Notes: generated by a model not told the origin, from the letters alone. 10,546 nucleotides of DNA from Candidatus Aminicenantota bacterium (GCA_024644125.1 JAHELQ010000151.1:1-10546), one strand, 5' to 3'; positions 1 through 8,158 are shown, counted from the first letter of the stretch. Numbers and translations are program-made.

Positions 1-1713
1 GGCGTCCGGCGCCAGATTGCCTCTCATTTCCATCAAAGCAGCCAGATACACCTCTTTCAGATCGGAGTATTCCTGGTCCATCGCCTTGCTTTTTTCCCGC
101 AAGACTTTAGCCTCTTTTTCAAAAGCGGCGATCAATTCAATCACAGGGTCTCTCTGGGCCATCAACTGATTGAGATTCATCTTCAACATCTTGAGGCGCA
201 CCTCGGGATCCATCAATTTGGTGTTGTCGTACAAATTATCGACAAACGCATCGATGGCATCCGGGGACTTTTTCGCCATCAAATCCTTCAACGCCACCGG
301 AACATCTCCAACCGGCAATGCCATCATTTTCTTCAACTGGAATTTAGCGTACGCGCGGTCAACATCTGGATGATAACCCCTTTCGGCGATTTTCTGCCGC
401 ATGGTAATCATGGGGATATTCCTCTGCTGGAAGTCGGGATCGCGTTTGATGTCGGGCTTTTGCCGCTCGGACACCGTTCGGAAGATGATATAGCCGTTCC
501 CCAGCACAGCGGAACCGGAAAAGTAGTTGAACAAAGATGAAAGCCTGAAGGTGGTCTCCTGGAACGCCGTATATTTTCCCATAAAGGCATCGATGTTTGC
601 AAGGGCGGCGCCATATTTTTTCTGCCGATCCGGCGATTGGTCGATCCACGCGGTGAACTCTTCCATCTGTTTGGCCTTTTTCGCAATAATATCGGCAGAC
701 GTCATTCCCTCGAGCTTGCCTTTGCGGTTTTTGATGGAATTCCACAATCCTTTCACCTTGCCGGCGTATTTGATCTGGATGGCGCGATCGTTTTTGCCCG
801 CGTCCTCAAAAAAGGCCACCAATTCTTCAAGCAAAACCTTCCGCTCGCCCAATTGTTTCACATCCGCTTCCAATTCCGAAAGCGTTTGGTTACGATACGT
901 TCTACCAGGATACCCCATGACAAACGTAAAATCCCCGTCTTTAACGCCTTCCAGAGAAATCTTGAAAATGGATTTTGGAGCGTAAGGGACATTGTTCTCG
1001 TTGTATTCCTCGCCCACGCCGTCTTTGGAGACATAGGCCCTCAAAAAGGTGAAATCACCGGTGTGGCGCGGCCACATCCAATTATCCTCCTCTCCGCCGA
1101 AGTTACCGATCGCCATGGGCGGAGCGTACACGATGCGGACATCTTTTAGCCGTTTGAATTTGAACAGATAATAGCGGTTGCCGCTGTACATCTTCTTTAC
1201 AATGCAATGCAGGTCTTTACCGTTGCGCTCGGCCGCGGCAATGATGTATTTCGTTTTGTTCTCGATGGCCTTGTATTTGGCAAGCGAACTCATTTTGCCG
1301 CGCACCGCTGATTTTACCTGGCCTGTAACTTCTTCATACCCGACCAATACATCGGCGATATACCCTTTGGCGGGGATTTCATCCTTCAATTCCCGGGCCA
1401 GGAAGCCATGCTCGAGATAATCCTGCTCTTTTGTGGCAGCACGCTGGATCGCGCCGAAAGCGACATGGTGGTTAGTGAGAATGAGCCCCTTCGGACTGAC
1501 AAACTCTCCGGTACCCCCGCCCAGATGAACCACTGCGCTCATCAAGCCGGTGCCGTCTTTTTTATACAAATCAGAGGGATTCATCTGCAACCCCAGATCA
1601 TTGAGACCGAGATCGGTCATCTGATGGGGCATCCACATCCCGTCGTCAGGGTAAGCGCTCATAAAAAGTCCCATAATCACCATAAAAAACATCAATTTCT
1701 TTAAAAGCGACAT
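1..1713 (-). CDS. S46-family dipeptidyl-peptidase (DPP7/DPP11-like), C-terminus cut by window edge
   Basis: This is the N-terminal part of a secreted serine dipeptidyl-peptidase of family S46, which removes dipeptides from peptide N-termini in the periplasm. I read the frame codon by codon from ATG 1713 to base 1: 571 codons, no stop, no frameshift. A hydrophobic signal peptide covers about residues 1-22, followed by the family-typical DDGMWMP. A glycine-rich stretch leads to LILTNHHVAFGAIQ with the catalytic His at residue 82 or 83. GNFGGEEDN-WMWPRHTGDF follows at about 201-221; Asp220 matches the expected spacing of the catalytic Asp. The protein is cut at APDA, just before the conserved TLR-SYG region, so the catalytic Ser and the S1-pocket residue separating DPP7 (hydrophobic) from DPP11 (acidic) preference lie outside. 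Full length is usually about 700-720 residues. AAGGAG stands 7 nt before the ATG. It is divergent from the efflux operon. Confidence 0.93.
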   Translation of the reverse strand, partial: MSLLKKLMFFMVIMGLFMSAYPDDGMWMPHQMTDLGLNDLGLQMNPSDLYKKDGTGLMSAVVHLGGGTGEFVSPKGLILTNHHVAFGAIQRAATKEQDYLEHGFLARELKDEIPAKGYIADVLVGYEEVTGQVKSAVRGKMSSLAKYKAIENKTKYIIAAAERNGKDLHCIVKKMYSGNRYYLFKFKRLKDVRIVYAPPMAIGNFGGEEDNWMWPRHTGDFTFLRAYVSKDGVGEEYNENNVPYAPKSIFKISLEGVKDGDFTFVMGYPGRTYRNQTLSELEADVKQLGERKVLLEELVAFFEDAGKNDRAIQIKYAGKVKGLWNSIKNRKGKLEGMTSADIIAKKAKQMEEFTAWIDQSPDRQKKYGAALANIDAFMGKYTAFQETTFRLSSLFNYFSGSAVLGNGYIIFRTVSERQKPDIKRDPDFQQRNIPMITMRQKIAERGYHPDVDRAYAKFQLKKMMALPVGDVPVALKDLMAKKSPDAIDAFVDNLYDNTKLMDPEVRLKMLKMNLNQLMAQRDPVIELIAAFEKEAKVLREKSKAMDQEYSDLKEVYLAALMEMRGNLAPDA

Positions 1714-1756
1714 AAATTGACTCCTTCTTTGTTGAGGTAAAATTTTTCTTATAATT

Positions 1757-1786
1757 ATTATACGCAATTATTTTTCCTTAGTTCAA
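1757..1786 (-). promoter_or_regulatory. Probable sigma70-type promoter of the S46 peptidase gene
   Basis: On the minus strand there is a -35 element TTGAAC (1786-1781) and a perfect -10 element TATAAT (1762-1757), separated by 18 bp. Transcription would begin near 1750, giving a leader of about 35-40 nt before the AAGGAG and ATG of the peptidase gene. The surrounding DNA is very AT-rich, so chance matches are possible. Position, order and spacing all fit a real promoter. Confidence 0.6.
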
Positions 1787-1875
1787 TAGTTTTTGACGAT
1801 TATTTCAATTCCCCTCTTTCAACCCTACATGCAACATAAAGATTCAACCGAAAAAATCACCTCTTAAAAAAAGTC

Positions 1876-1904
1876 TTGACATTCCAATCGCAAAAGGCTA
1901 TACT
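1876..1904 (+). promoter_or_regulatory. Strong sigma70-type promoter of the tetR-efflux operon
   Basis: A perfect -35 hexamer TTGACA (1876-1881) is followed after exactly 17 bp by TATACT (1899-1904), a five-of-six match to the -10 consensus. A-rich DNA just upstream of the -35 (about 1850-1873) could act as an UP element. The predicted start of transcription is near 1911. That places the 25-bp palindrome at 1912-1936 over the start, where a bound repressor would block initiation. The leader to the tetR ATG is about 75 nt. Confidence 0.8.
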
Positions 1905-1911
1905 CCTCCGC

Positions 1912-1936
1912 ATAAAATGACCGCCAGTCATTTTAT
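1912..1936. promoter_or_regulatory. Perfect palindrome, probable operator for the adjacent TetR repressor
   Basis: Two 10-bp arms, ATAAAATGAC (1912-1921) and GTCATTTTAT (1927-1936), are exact inverse complements around a 5-bp spacer CGCCA. TetR-family dimers commonly bind such palindromes of about 20-30 bp, and a TGAC-N5-GTCA core suits one. The site lies immediately downstream of the -10 of the promoter driving the tetR gene, the classical position for autorepression. It is about 145 bp from the start of the divergent peptidase transcript, so control of that gene is less likely. Binding by this TetR is inferred from adjacency and symmetry. Confidence 0.72.
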
Positions 1937-1944
1937 ACAGCAAT

Positions 1945-1959
1945 AAACATTTTATGTTT
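1945..1959. repeat. Small inverted repeat in the tetR leader, possible secondary operator
   Basis: AAACAT (1945-1950) and ATGTTT (1954-1959) are perfect inverse complements around TTT. The element contains CATTTTAT (1948-1955), the same octamer as in the right arm of the operator (1929-1936), with its inverse complement in the left arm (1912-1919). The leader therefore carries three copies of one octamer. The two direct copies start 19 bp apart, close to two helical turns. It might be an accessory repressor site, a weak RNA hairpin, or chance in AT-rich DNA. Confidence 0.35.
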
Positions 1960-1985
1960 TTTCGTAAAACCATCTGGAGGTAATC

Positions 1986-2651
1986 ATGGGAATCGCTGAA
2001 CGCAAGCAGCGGGAAAAAGAGAAACGCCGCAAGGCTATCATAGAAGCAGCCGAAAAAGTGTTCTTCACTAAAGGAATCGATCCTGCGACAATGGACGACG
2101 TGGCGGAAGAGGCTGAATTGAGCAAAGGGACCCTGTATTTGTATTTCAAGAACAAAGATGATCTCCTGCACGCCATCGTACACAGAGGACTCGAGATATT
2201 GTTCCAGAAGTTCCAGGCCGTGGCGGCCGAAACGATGCCGGGGATCGAAAAATTGCAGGCCATCGGCAGAGCCTACATCGGATTCTTCCAGGAAGACCGC
2301 AATCACTTTGATATCATTATGCACAAAGATCCCAGCCAAATCGAAATCTCGGACATCGAGGACAATCCCGGTATTGCCTGCTGCAAAGAGGCTGGCGACC
2401 GGATCTTCTCCCTCCTGGTCCAGGTCATCCGGTCGGGCGTCGGCGACGGTTCCATCCGGCCGGACCTCGATCCATTGAAACTATCGATTACCCTTTGGGG
2501 CCAATTGAGCGGAGTCTTCCATCTGGTGGCCAAGAAAGAGAGGGTACTCAAAGAGATGATGGGACTCGAACCGGAAGACCTGATCAATTACTCCCTGCAA
2601 TTGACCCGATTCTGCATCGCTAACACCACTTCGACCGGAGGAAACCAATGA
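1986..2651 (+). CDS. TetR/AcrR-family transcriptional repressor of the efflux operon
   Basis: This is a 221-residue one-component regulator, a normal length for TetR/AcrR proteins. A basic N-terminal tail (residues 5-16) is followed by the canonical three-helix DNA-binding domain at about 15-62. That domain contains the family pattern AAEKVFFTKGIDPATMDDVA, then the recognition-helix region AELSKGTLYLYFKNKDDLL. The rest (about 70-215) is the variable helical ligand-binding and dimer domain, so the inducer cannot be read from it. GGAGG stands 5 nt before the ATG. The gene is first in the operon behind a strong promoter with a palindrome at its start site. Its stop overlaps the next start as ATGA (2648-2651), implying translational coupling. 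Autorepression and control of the pump genes are inferred from this layout. Confidence 0.95.
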   Translation: MGIAERKQREKEKRRKAIIEAAEKVFFTKGIDPATMDDVAEEAELSKGTLYLYFKNKDDLLHAIVHRGLEILFQKFQAVAAETMPGIEKLQAIGRAYIGFFQEDRNHFDIIMHKDPSQIEISDIEDNPGIACCKEAGDRIFSLLVQVIRSGVGDGSIRPDLDPLKLSITLWGQLSGVFHLVAKKERVLKEMMGLEPEDLINYSLQLTRFCIANTTSTGGNQ

Positions 2652-4048
2652 AGAAGCTAATGATATGCCTGGCGGCGATGATCGCCTGCTTCCCGGCTAC
2701 CGCTGTTTTGGGACAGACACCGCTCGACGGGTATATTCGAGAGGGATTACGAAACAACCTGGCGTTGCAGCAGGAGGAGTTCTCGCTCGAGTCGAGCCTA
2801 CAGGCTTTGAAAGAGGCGCGGGGAATGTTTCTCCCATCGATTTCCATCGAAGCCCGATATTCGTTTGCCGGCGGCGGAAGGGAAATCGACTTTCCGGTGG
2901 GAGATCTGTTCAATCCCATCCATCAGACTCTAAATCAACTCATCGCGGCCCAGGGAGCGCCCCCGCTATTTCCCACAGACCTTGCCAACCAGCAAATTCC
3001 GTTCTTACGCCCCAGAGAACACGAGACCAAACTCCGGGTGGTGCAGCCTGTATTTCAGCCCCAAATTCTACACAACGTCCGCATCAAATCGATGCAGAAG
3101 AAAAGCCAGCAAGCGGGATTCAACGCATTTTCGCGGCAATTGGTGTCGGATATAAAAATCGCCTATTACACCTACCTCCAGGCCCTGGGAGTCAGTAATA
3201 TTTTAACCGACACCCGGAAATTACTGGAGGAAAATCTCAGAGTGAGCCGCAGTCTAGAGGCCAATCATAAAGTGACCGCCGAAGTGCCATTGCGCTCCGA
3301 GGCGGAACTTCTGGCCCTGGAAGGCCGGATCGCGGACAGTCACAAGAATGTAACGATGGCTGCGGCGTATTTCAATTTTCTATTGAACCGTCCCCTGGAC
3401 GCAACAGTCGAAGTAGGCGAAAATCCATCGCCGGAGAATGAACTCGAACTCCCAGCGCTGCGAGAATCAGCCCTGCGCCACCGCGAGGAATTCTTCCAGG
3501 TGCAATCGGCTCTGGAAGCGGCCCGTCATGGAATCAAACTTCGCGACGCCGCCTGGTTGCCGGCAGTCACAGCGGTGGTTGACTATGGATTTCAGGGGGA
3601 GGATTACCGCTTCGGCAAAGCCGACGATTACTGGATGGCATCCCTTGTCATGAGCTGGAATCTCTATCGCGGCGGCCGGGACAAGGCGCAAAAGACTCAG
3701 GCCCTTTTGCAAAAAAAACAATTGGAAGCGGGTCTCGAACAATTGGAGGCCAAGATTCTCCTGCAAGTGACCGAAGCCTGGCACCGGGCGGATGTGGCAC
3801 GACGCACGCTCGCTTCCCAAGAAGCCCAAGTAAGGAGCCGTAAAGAGGCGTTGCGCATTGTCGCCCGCAAATATCGCGAAGGCATGGTACCGCAGATCGA
3901 GTTCATCCAGGCCCAAAACCAGGCGACCGCCGCCGAGCTAGAGTATGCCATCGGCGGATACGGTCTATTGATGGAGGAGGCCCGCCTCGAACGGGTGTGC
4001 GCCCTCTATCCATTGGAAAAAACAACCAATAACGCCCACAAGGAGTGA
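2648..4048 (+). CDS. TolC-family outer-membrane efflux factor
   Basis: This 466-residue protein would form the trimeric outer-membrane channel and periplasmic tunnel of the tripartite pump. A signal peptide covers about residues 1-22 (lysines, hydrophobic core, then AVLG before Gln23). The mature protein shows the two internal repeats of the outer-membrane-factor family, long helical segments alternating with shorter strand-forming ones. The second repeat ends in the typical pattern around residues 400-450, ARKYREGMVPQIEFIQAQNQ followed by a long helix. The first repeat has the equivalent valine-proline turn near residue 216. The length is ordinary for the family. No N-terminal cysteine suits a lipobox, so it looks more like TolC than the lipidated OprM group. 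GGAGG stands 6 nt before the ATG, inside the end of the tetR gene, and the adaptor gene follows after 4 nt. Confidence 0.94.
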   Translation: MKKLMICLAAMIACFPATAVLGQTPLDGYIREGLRNNLALQQEEFSLESSLQALKEARGMFLPSISIEARYSFAGGGREIDFPVGDLFNPIHQTLNQLIAAQGAPPLFPTDLANQQIPFLRPREHETKLRVVQPVFQPQILHNVRIKSMQKKSQQAGFNAFSRQLVSDIKIAYYTYLQALGVSNILTDTRKLLEENLRVSRSLEANHKVTAEVPLRSEAELLALEGRIADSHKNVTMAAAYFNFLLNRPLDATVEVGENPSPENELELPALRESALRHREEFFQVQSALEAARHGIKLRDAAWLPAVTAVVDYGFQGEDYRFGKADDYWMASLVMSWNLYRGGRDKAQKTQALLQKKQLEAGLEQLEAKILLQVTEAWHRADVARRTLASQEAQVRSRKEALRIVARKYREGMVPQIEFIQAQNQATAAELEYAIGGYGLLMEEARLERVCALYPLEKTTNNAHKE

Positions 4049-4052
4049 TCCC

Positions 4053-5126
4053 ATGCAAAAAAAAATCAAACGAGTGATTCCCTTCGCCCTCATCCTGGCA
4101 ATCATCGCGGCATTGATCGTCACCGCCGCGTGCAACAGGGCCGGAAAAGAGAAGCCCAAGACCATCGTCATCCCTGTCGAAATCGGTCAGGTACGGATCG
4201 ATACCTTCTCCGTGCCAGTCAGAACCAGCGGTCGCCTATTTCCCCGGGATATGGCGAGATTATCCTTCAAAACCGGCGGTATCATCAAGAACATCCCTGC
4301 GACCGAGGGCCAATCGGTCAAGGCCGGCGCCTTGCTTGCCGTTCTCGATACCAGCGAAATAGACGCCAATGTGACCCAGGCGGAAGAGGCGATGCAAAAA
4401 TCGCGACGGGATCTGCAACGGGTGAGCAACCTCTACAACGACAAGGCCGCCACTCTCGAACAATTACAGGACGTCACCACAGCGGCAAAAATAGCCGAAG
4501 CCCGGCTAGGTATCGCCCTCTTCAACCGCCGCCATTCCCGGATTACGGCGCCTGCGAACGGCATCGTGCTCAAACGAATGGCGGAGGAGAACGAAACAAT
4601 CGCCCCCGGTTATCCGGTGGTTCTTTTCGGTTCCACCCAGACCCAATGGGCGGTAAAGGTGGGAGTGACGGAGAGCCAGCTCATCCACATTTCCACCGGC
4701 GACCGGGCCATCGTCCGCTTCGACGCCTACCCGGGCGAGACATTTGCGGCAACGGTCTCTGAAGTGGCGCTAGCCATCGACCCCTCCAGCCAGACGTATG
4801 AAGTGGAGTTGACTCTGGAACCGCAAACCAAAACGCTGGCCGCCGGTTTCGCGGCGAAGGCGGAGATATTTCCCAACCGTCAGGAGACCTACCGCTGGGT
4901 CCCCTTGAGCGCCCTGGTGGAAGGGACAGGCAATGTGGCGGCGGTGTACACAGTCAGCCAAAACCGGGCAAAAAAAATCGTTGTCCACATCGCCCACATC
5001 CTTGACGGCAAAGTCCTGGTGGCAAAGGGGTTGGAAAACATCGACACCATCGTCACCGAAGGGTCGGCTTACCTGGCCGACGGAGCGAATGTCGAAATCG
5101 TTTCGCAACCGGAGACAGGGCAATGA
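4053..5126 (+). CDS. RND efflux periplasmic adaptor (membrane fusion protein), probable lipoprotein
   Basis: This 357-residue adaptor should link the RND transporter to the outer-membrane factor. A basic N-terminus and hydrophobic stretch (about 8-26) end in VTAAC, an acceptable but not ideal lipobox, so Cys27 is probably lipidated and the protein anchored in the inner membrane. The first lipoyl half-motif is at about 74-99 (GGIIKNIPATEGQSVKAGAL). A helical hairpin follows at about 103-160. The second lipoyl half begins at about 163 (RITAPANGIVL). A beta-barrel (about 198-275) and a membrane-proximal domain (about 276-350) follow. It starts 4 nt after the previous stop with AAGGAG upstream, and ends in an ATGA overlap with the RND gene. 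A run of nine A residues (4057-4065) spans codons 2-5. Confidence 0.94.
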   Translation: MQKKIKRVIPFALILAIIAALIVTAACNRAGKEKPKTIVIPVEIGQVRIDTFSVPVRTSGRLFPRDMARLSFKTGGIIKNIPATEGQSVKAGALLAVLDTSEIDANVTQAEEAMQKSRRDLQRVSNLYNDKAATLEQLQDVTTAAKIAEARLGIALFNRRHSRITAPANGIVLKRMAEENETIAPGYPVVLFGSTQTQWAVKVGVTESQLIHISTGDRAIVRFDAYPGETFAATVSEVALAIDPSSQTYEVELTLEPQTKTLAAGFAAKAEIFPNRQETYRWVPLSALVEGTGNVAAVYTVSQNRAKKIVVHIAHILDGKVLVAKGLENIDTIVTEGSAYLADGANVEIVSQPETGQ

Positions 5127-8100
5127 GACTGCCTAAAATTGCCATCGACAATTCCCGCTTCACCATCATGGTGGTGATCCTGCTCTCTATCTTCGGCATA
5201 AACGCGGTGGTCAACATGCCAAAATCCGAAGACCCACCGGTCTCCAAACCCGGAGCCAGCATCTTCGTCATCTATCCCGGCGCCGGTCCTGAAGATCTGG
5301 AGCAGTTGGTCATCGATCCCATAGAGGAGACGCTCAACGAATTGGACGATATCAAATCCCTCAATTCCCGCGCCGAAGACGGATTAGCCACCATAAACAT
5401 AGAATTTTTGGCCGGAAGCGACCCGGACGAAAAATACTCCGATGTGAACGAAAAAGTCAACAGCGTCGCAAGCCAATTGCCGGATGAGATCCTGCGTATG
5501 GAGACCATGAAATGGTCCATTTCCGACACCAACTTCATGCAGATCGCCCTGGTTTCGGAAACCGACGAATACCGGGATCTGGAAAAATACGCAGACCGCC
5601 TGAAACGCAAACTGAGTCGCATCAAGAACATCAAACGGGCAGCGATTTTCGGCTTCCCAAAGCAGGAGATTCGGGTAGCACTTGATCTGGAAAAGATGGC
5701 AAGCATGAAGATTCCCCTCAACCGGGTCATGGGAGCCATCCGCTCGGCGAATCGGAACATCCCCGGAGGTACCGTCGATAGCGGCGGACGGAGGTTCAAC
5801 GTGGAGACCAGCGGTTCTTTCGAATCATTGAGAGAGATCGAAGAGACCATCGTCCACTCCGAAGGAACCAAAGTCGTCTACTTAAAGGATATCGCCGCAG
5901 TCTACCTGGACTACGAAGATCCCAAACATCTGGCCCGGTTCAACAAAGTCCCCGCCGTGTTTGTCACAGTGACCCAGAAAGAGAACACCAATCTATTCGA
6001 CATCGTGAACCAACTACATCCGCAAGTGGAGGAATTTGCGGCAAAACTTCCCCCCTCTATCAAGCTCTACTATGTGCACGACCAATCCGGGAGCGTGGAA
6101 GCCCGGCTGCGGGATTTCTTCATCAACCTGGTGCAGGGGATCATCCTTGTGGGGATTGTCATCTTCCTATCCATCGGTATGAGGGGTTCGATTATCGTGA
6201 TGACGGCGATTCCTTTTTCACTGCTGATGGGCCTCGGCTTTCTCGATCTCAGCGGCTATGGTTTGCAGCAAATTTCCATCTCAGGCCTGGTCATCACATT
6301 GGGTCTATTGGTAGACAACGCCATCGTGGTGACGGAAAACATCTCCCGCTTCCGCGCCATGGGGGACAACCGGCTGGACGCCGCCATCAAAGGCACCTCA
6401 CAGATCGGTTGGGCGATTGTATCCGCCACGGCCACGACGATTCTTGCCTTCCTCCCTATCGCCATGATGCAAGACGTGTCCGGGGAATTTATCCGCAGCA
6501 TGCCGCTGACCGTCATCTACACATTGACAGCCTCGCTGCTGGTGGCCCTGGCAATAACGCCGCTCATGAGTACCCGTTTGTTGAAGTCCAATCCGCCCGG
6601 GAGAATCCGCAGGGGATTGGATCGTTTCATCGAGAACCGCTACCGCCGGTGGCTTGCCTATTCATTACAAAATCCCAAAGCCATTGTAACGGCAGCGTTG
6701 GTAGTCTTCGTCGCCAGTCTCGCGCTCTTCCCCCTCGTGGGTGTCAGTTTTTTCCCAAAAACCGATAAAAACGTGTTTTTTATCAATGTCGAGGCTCCGT
6801 CGGGAACCAGCCTCGACAAAACGGACGCCATCGCAAACGAGATCGAGAGCATCCTCGAACGCCAGCCGGAAGTGGCTTTTTTCACCGCCAACACCGGTCG
6901 CAGCAATCCCCGCATCTATTACAACATCATCGAAAAACGAGATCGAAGCAACATCGGTCAATTCTTCGTCCAATTGAAGGACAGCGTCACGCTGCCGCAA
7001 GCGACGGACCTAACGCAACGGTTGCGCGACATATTCTCGCGCTACCCGAAGGCGAAATTGGAAATCAAGGAATTGGAGCAGGGGCCTCCGGTGAACGCGC
7101 CGGTGGAGATCAAAATCCAGGGTGAGAAGATGGAGATGATCAAAAAAATCGCGGGCGACGTCGAACGGCTCTTCCGCCAGACCGACGGGCTCATCAACAT
7201 CGGCAATCCCATGGACACTGCCAGGACGGATCTCAAAATCCACATCAACCGCGACAAAGCCGGAATGCACGGCATCTTGCTGGACGAGATCGACCGCTCT
7301 GTGCGCATGGCCATATCAGGAATCCCTGTCTCCCAATACCGCGACGCCGAAGGCAACGATTATGACATCGTCGTCCGCTCAGCGTTCGAAGGGAAGGTAG
7401 GACTCGATGTGTTCGATAGAATCTTCCTGGCATCTGTCACCGGCGAACTCATCCCCCTCAAACAGGTGGCTGCGGTAGAGCTCTCCACCAATTCATCGTT
7501 AATCAACCACTTCAATTTGCAACGGAGCGCCACTGTGTCCGCTGATGTTTCACGGGGCTACTCGGTCCAGGAACTCACCGCCGGGGTAATCGACAAACTG
7601 GACCGCTATCATTGGCCCGAAGGGTACTATTACGAAGTATGGGGCGAGAAAAAAAACCAGGATGAATCCTTCGGCGGTATGGGCGACGCCATCTTTTTGG
7701 CCATCATCGCCATCTTCGCGGTGTTGGTGTTGCAATTCAGAAGCTTCGTGCAACCGCTCATCGTGTACGCCGCGTTGCCTCTGTCCATCATCGGCGTCAT
7801 CCTGGGCCTCCTGGTCACCGGCTACACGTTTTCGTTCACGGCGTTCGTCGGGCTTACAAGTCTTGTGGGCATCGTGGTCAACAATTCCATCATTCTGGTG
7901 GACTACACCAACCAATTGCGCAAAGAAGGAAAGGAGATCGCAGCGGCGTTGCAAGAAGCCGGCGAAACCCGCTTCACCCCTATTATTCTCACCACCCTGA
8001 CAACAGTCGGCGGTTTGCTTCCCCTCACATTGAGAGGCGGCGACCTCTGGGCTCCCATGGGCTGGACCATTATCGGAGGACTTCTCACCTCCACCTTCCT

Positions 8101-8149
8101 GACCCTCATCGTAGTACCGGTGCTCTACCGGCTGTTTTGTCGCCGTTAA
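5123..8149 (+). CDS. RND-superfamily (HAE1-type) inner-membrane efflux transporter
   Basis: This 1008-residue proton-driven transporter is the engine of the tripartite pump and resembles the AcrB group (about 1,030-1,050 residues). The two-fold RND layout is clear. TM1 lies at about 12-31, a large periplasmic loop extends to about 330, TM2-TM6 run from about 333 to 480, TM7 is near 530, and a second loop and TM8-TM12 finish near 1005. TM4 has GLLVDNAIVV, with Asp398 matching AcrB Asp407 and Asn399 in place of Asp408. TM10 has VVNNSIILVDY, so AcrB Lys940 is replaced by Asn920. Arg950 appears to match AcrB Arg971. Drug-type rather than metal-type specificity is likely but the substrate is unknown. 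It overlaps the adaptor gene by ATGA and has GGAG 8 nt upstream. A hairpin follows its stop. Confidence 0.96.
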   Translation: MRLPKIAIDNSRFTIMVVILLSIFGINAVVNMPKSEDPPVSKPGASIFVIYPGAGPEDLEQLVIDPIEETLNELDDIKSLNSRAEDGLATINIEFLAGSDPDEKYSDVNEKVNSVASQLPDEILRMETMKWSISDTNFMQIALVSETDEYRDLEKYADRLKRKLSRIKNIKRAAIFGFPKQEIRVALDLEKMASMKIPLNRVMGAIRSANRNIPGGTVDSGGRRFNVETSGSFESLREIEETIVHSEGTKVVYLKDIAAVYLDYEDPKHLARFNKVPAVFVTVTQKENTNLFDIVNQLHPQVEEFAAKLPPSIKLYYVHDQSGSVEARLRDFFINLVQGIILVGIVIFLSIGMRGSIIVMTAIPFSLLMGLGFLDLSGYGLQQISISGLVITLGLLVDNAIVVTENISRFRAMGDNRLDAAIKGTSQIGWAIVSATATTILAFLPIAMMQDVSGEFIRSMPLTVIYTLTASLLVALAITPLMSTRLLKSNPPGRIRRGLDRFIENRYRRWLAYSLQNPKAIVTAALVVFVASLALFPLVGVSFFPKTDKNVFFINVEAPSGTSLDKTDAIANEIESILERQPEVAFFTANTGRSNPRIYYNIIEKRDRSNIGQFFVQLKDSVTLPQATDLTQRLRDIFSRYPKAKLEIKELEQGPPVNAPVEIKIQGEKMEMIKKIAGDVERLFRQTDGLINIGNPMDTARTDLKIHINRDKAGMHGILLDEIDRSVRMAISGIPVSQYRDAEGNDYDIVVRSAFEGKVGLDVFDRIFLASVTGELIPLKQVAAVELSTNSSLINHFNLQRSATVSADVSRGYSVQELTAGVIDKLDRYHWPEGYYYEVWGEKKNQDESFGGMGDAIFLAIIAIFAVLVLQFRSFVQPLIVYAALPLSIIGVILGLLVTGYTFSFTAFVGLTSLVGIVVNNSIILVDYTNQLRKEGKEIAAALQEAGETRFTPIILTTLTTVGGLLPLTLRGGDLWAPMGWTIIGGLLTSTFLTLIVVPVLYRLFCRR

Positions 8150-8158
8150 CAAAAGTAA

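Noticed and set aside
359..745. Minus-strand open frame of 128 codons inside the S46 peptidase gene
   Set aside because: It lies in a different frame of a gene with clear S46 motifs and an unbroken 571-codon frame. Its own translation has no recognisable domain.
2648..8149. Heavy-metal (CusA/CzcA-type) efflux system
   Set aside because: The transporter carries drug-type HAE1 motifs around TM4 and TM10 and no obvious methionine- or histidine-rich metal sites. The adaptor has no metal-binding tail, and the regulator is TetR-type rather than MerR or two-component.
7550..8152. Minus-strand open frame of 200 codons opposite the end of the RND gene
   Set aside because: It is antisense to the conserved TM9-TM12 region. 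Its composition (many Asp, Glu, Gln, His) is what the complement of membrane-helix codons gives, and it has no promoter or ribosome site.
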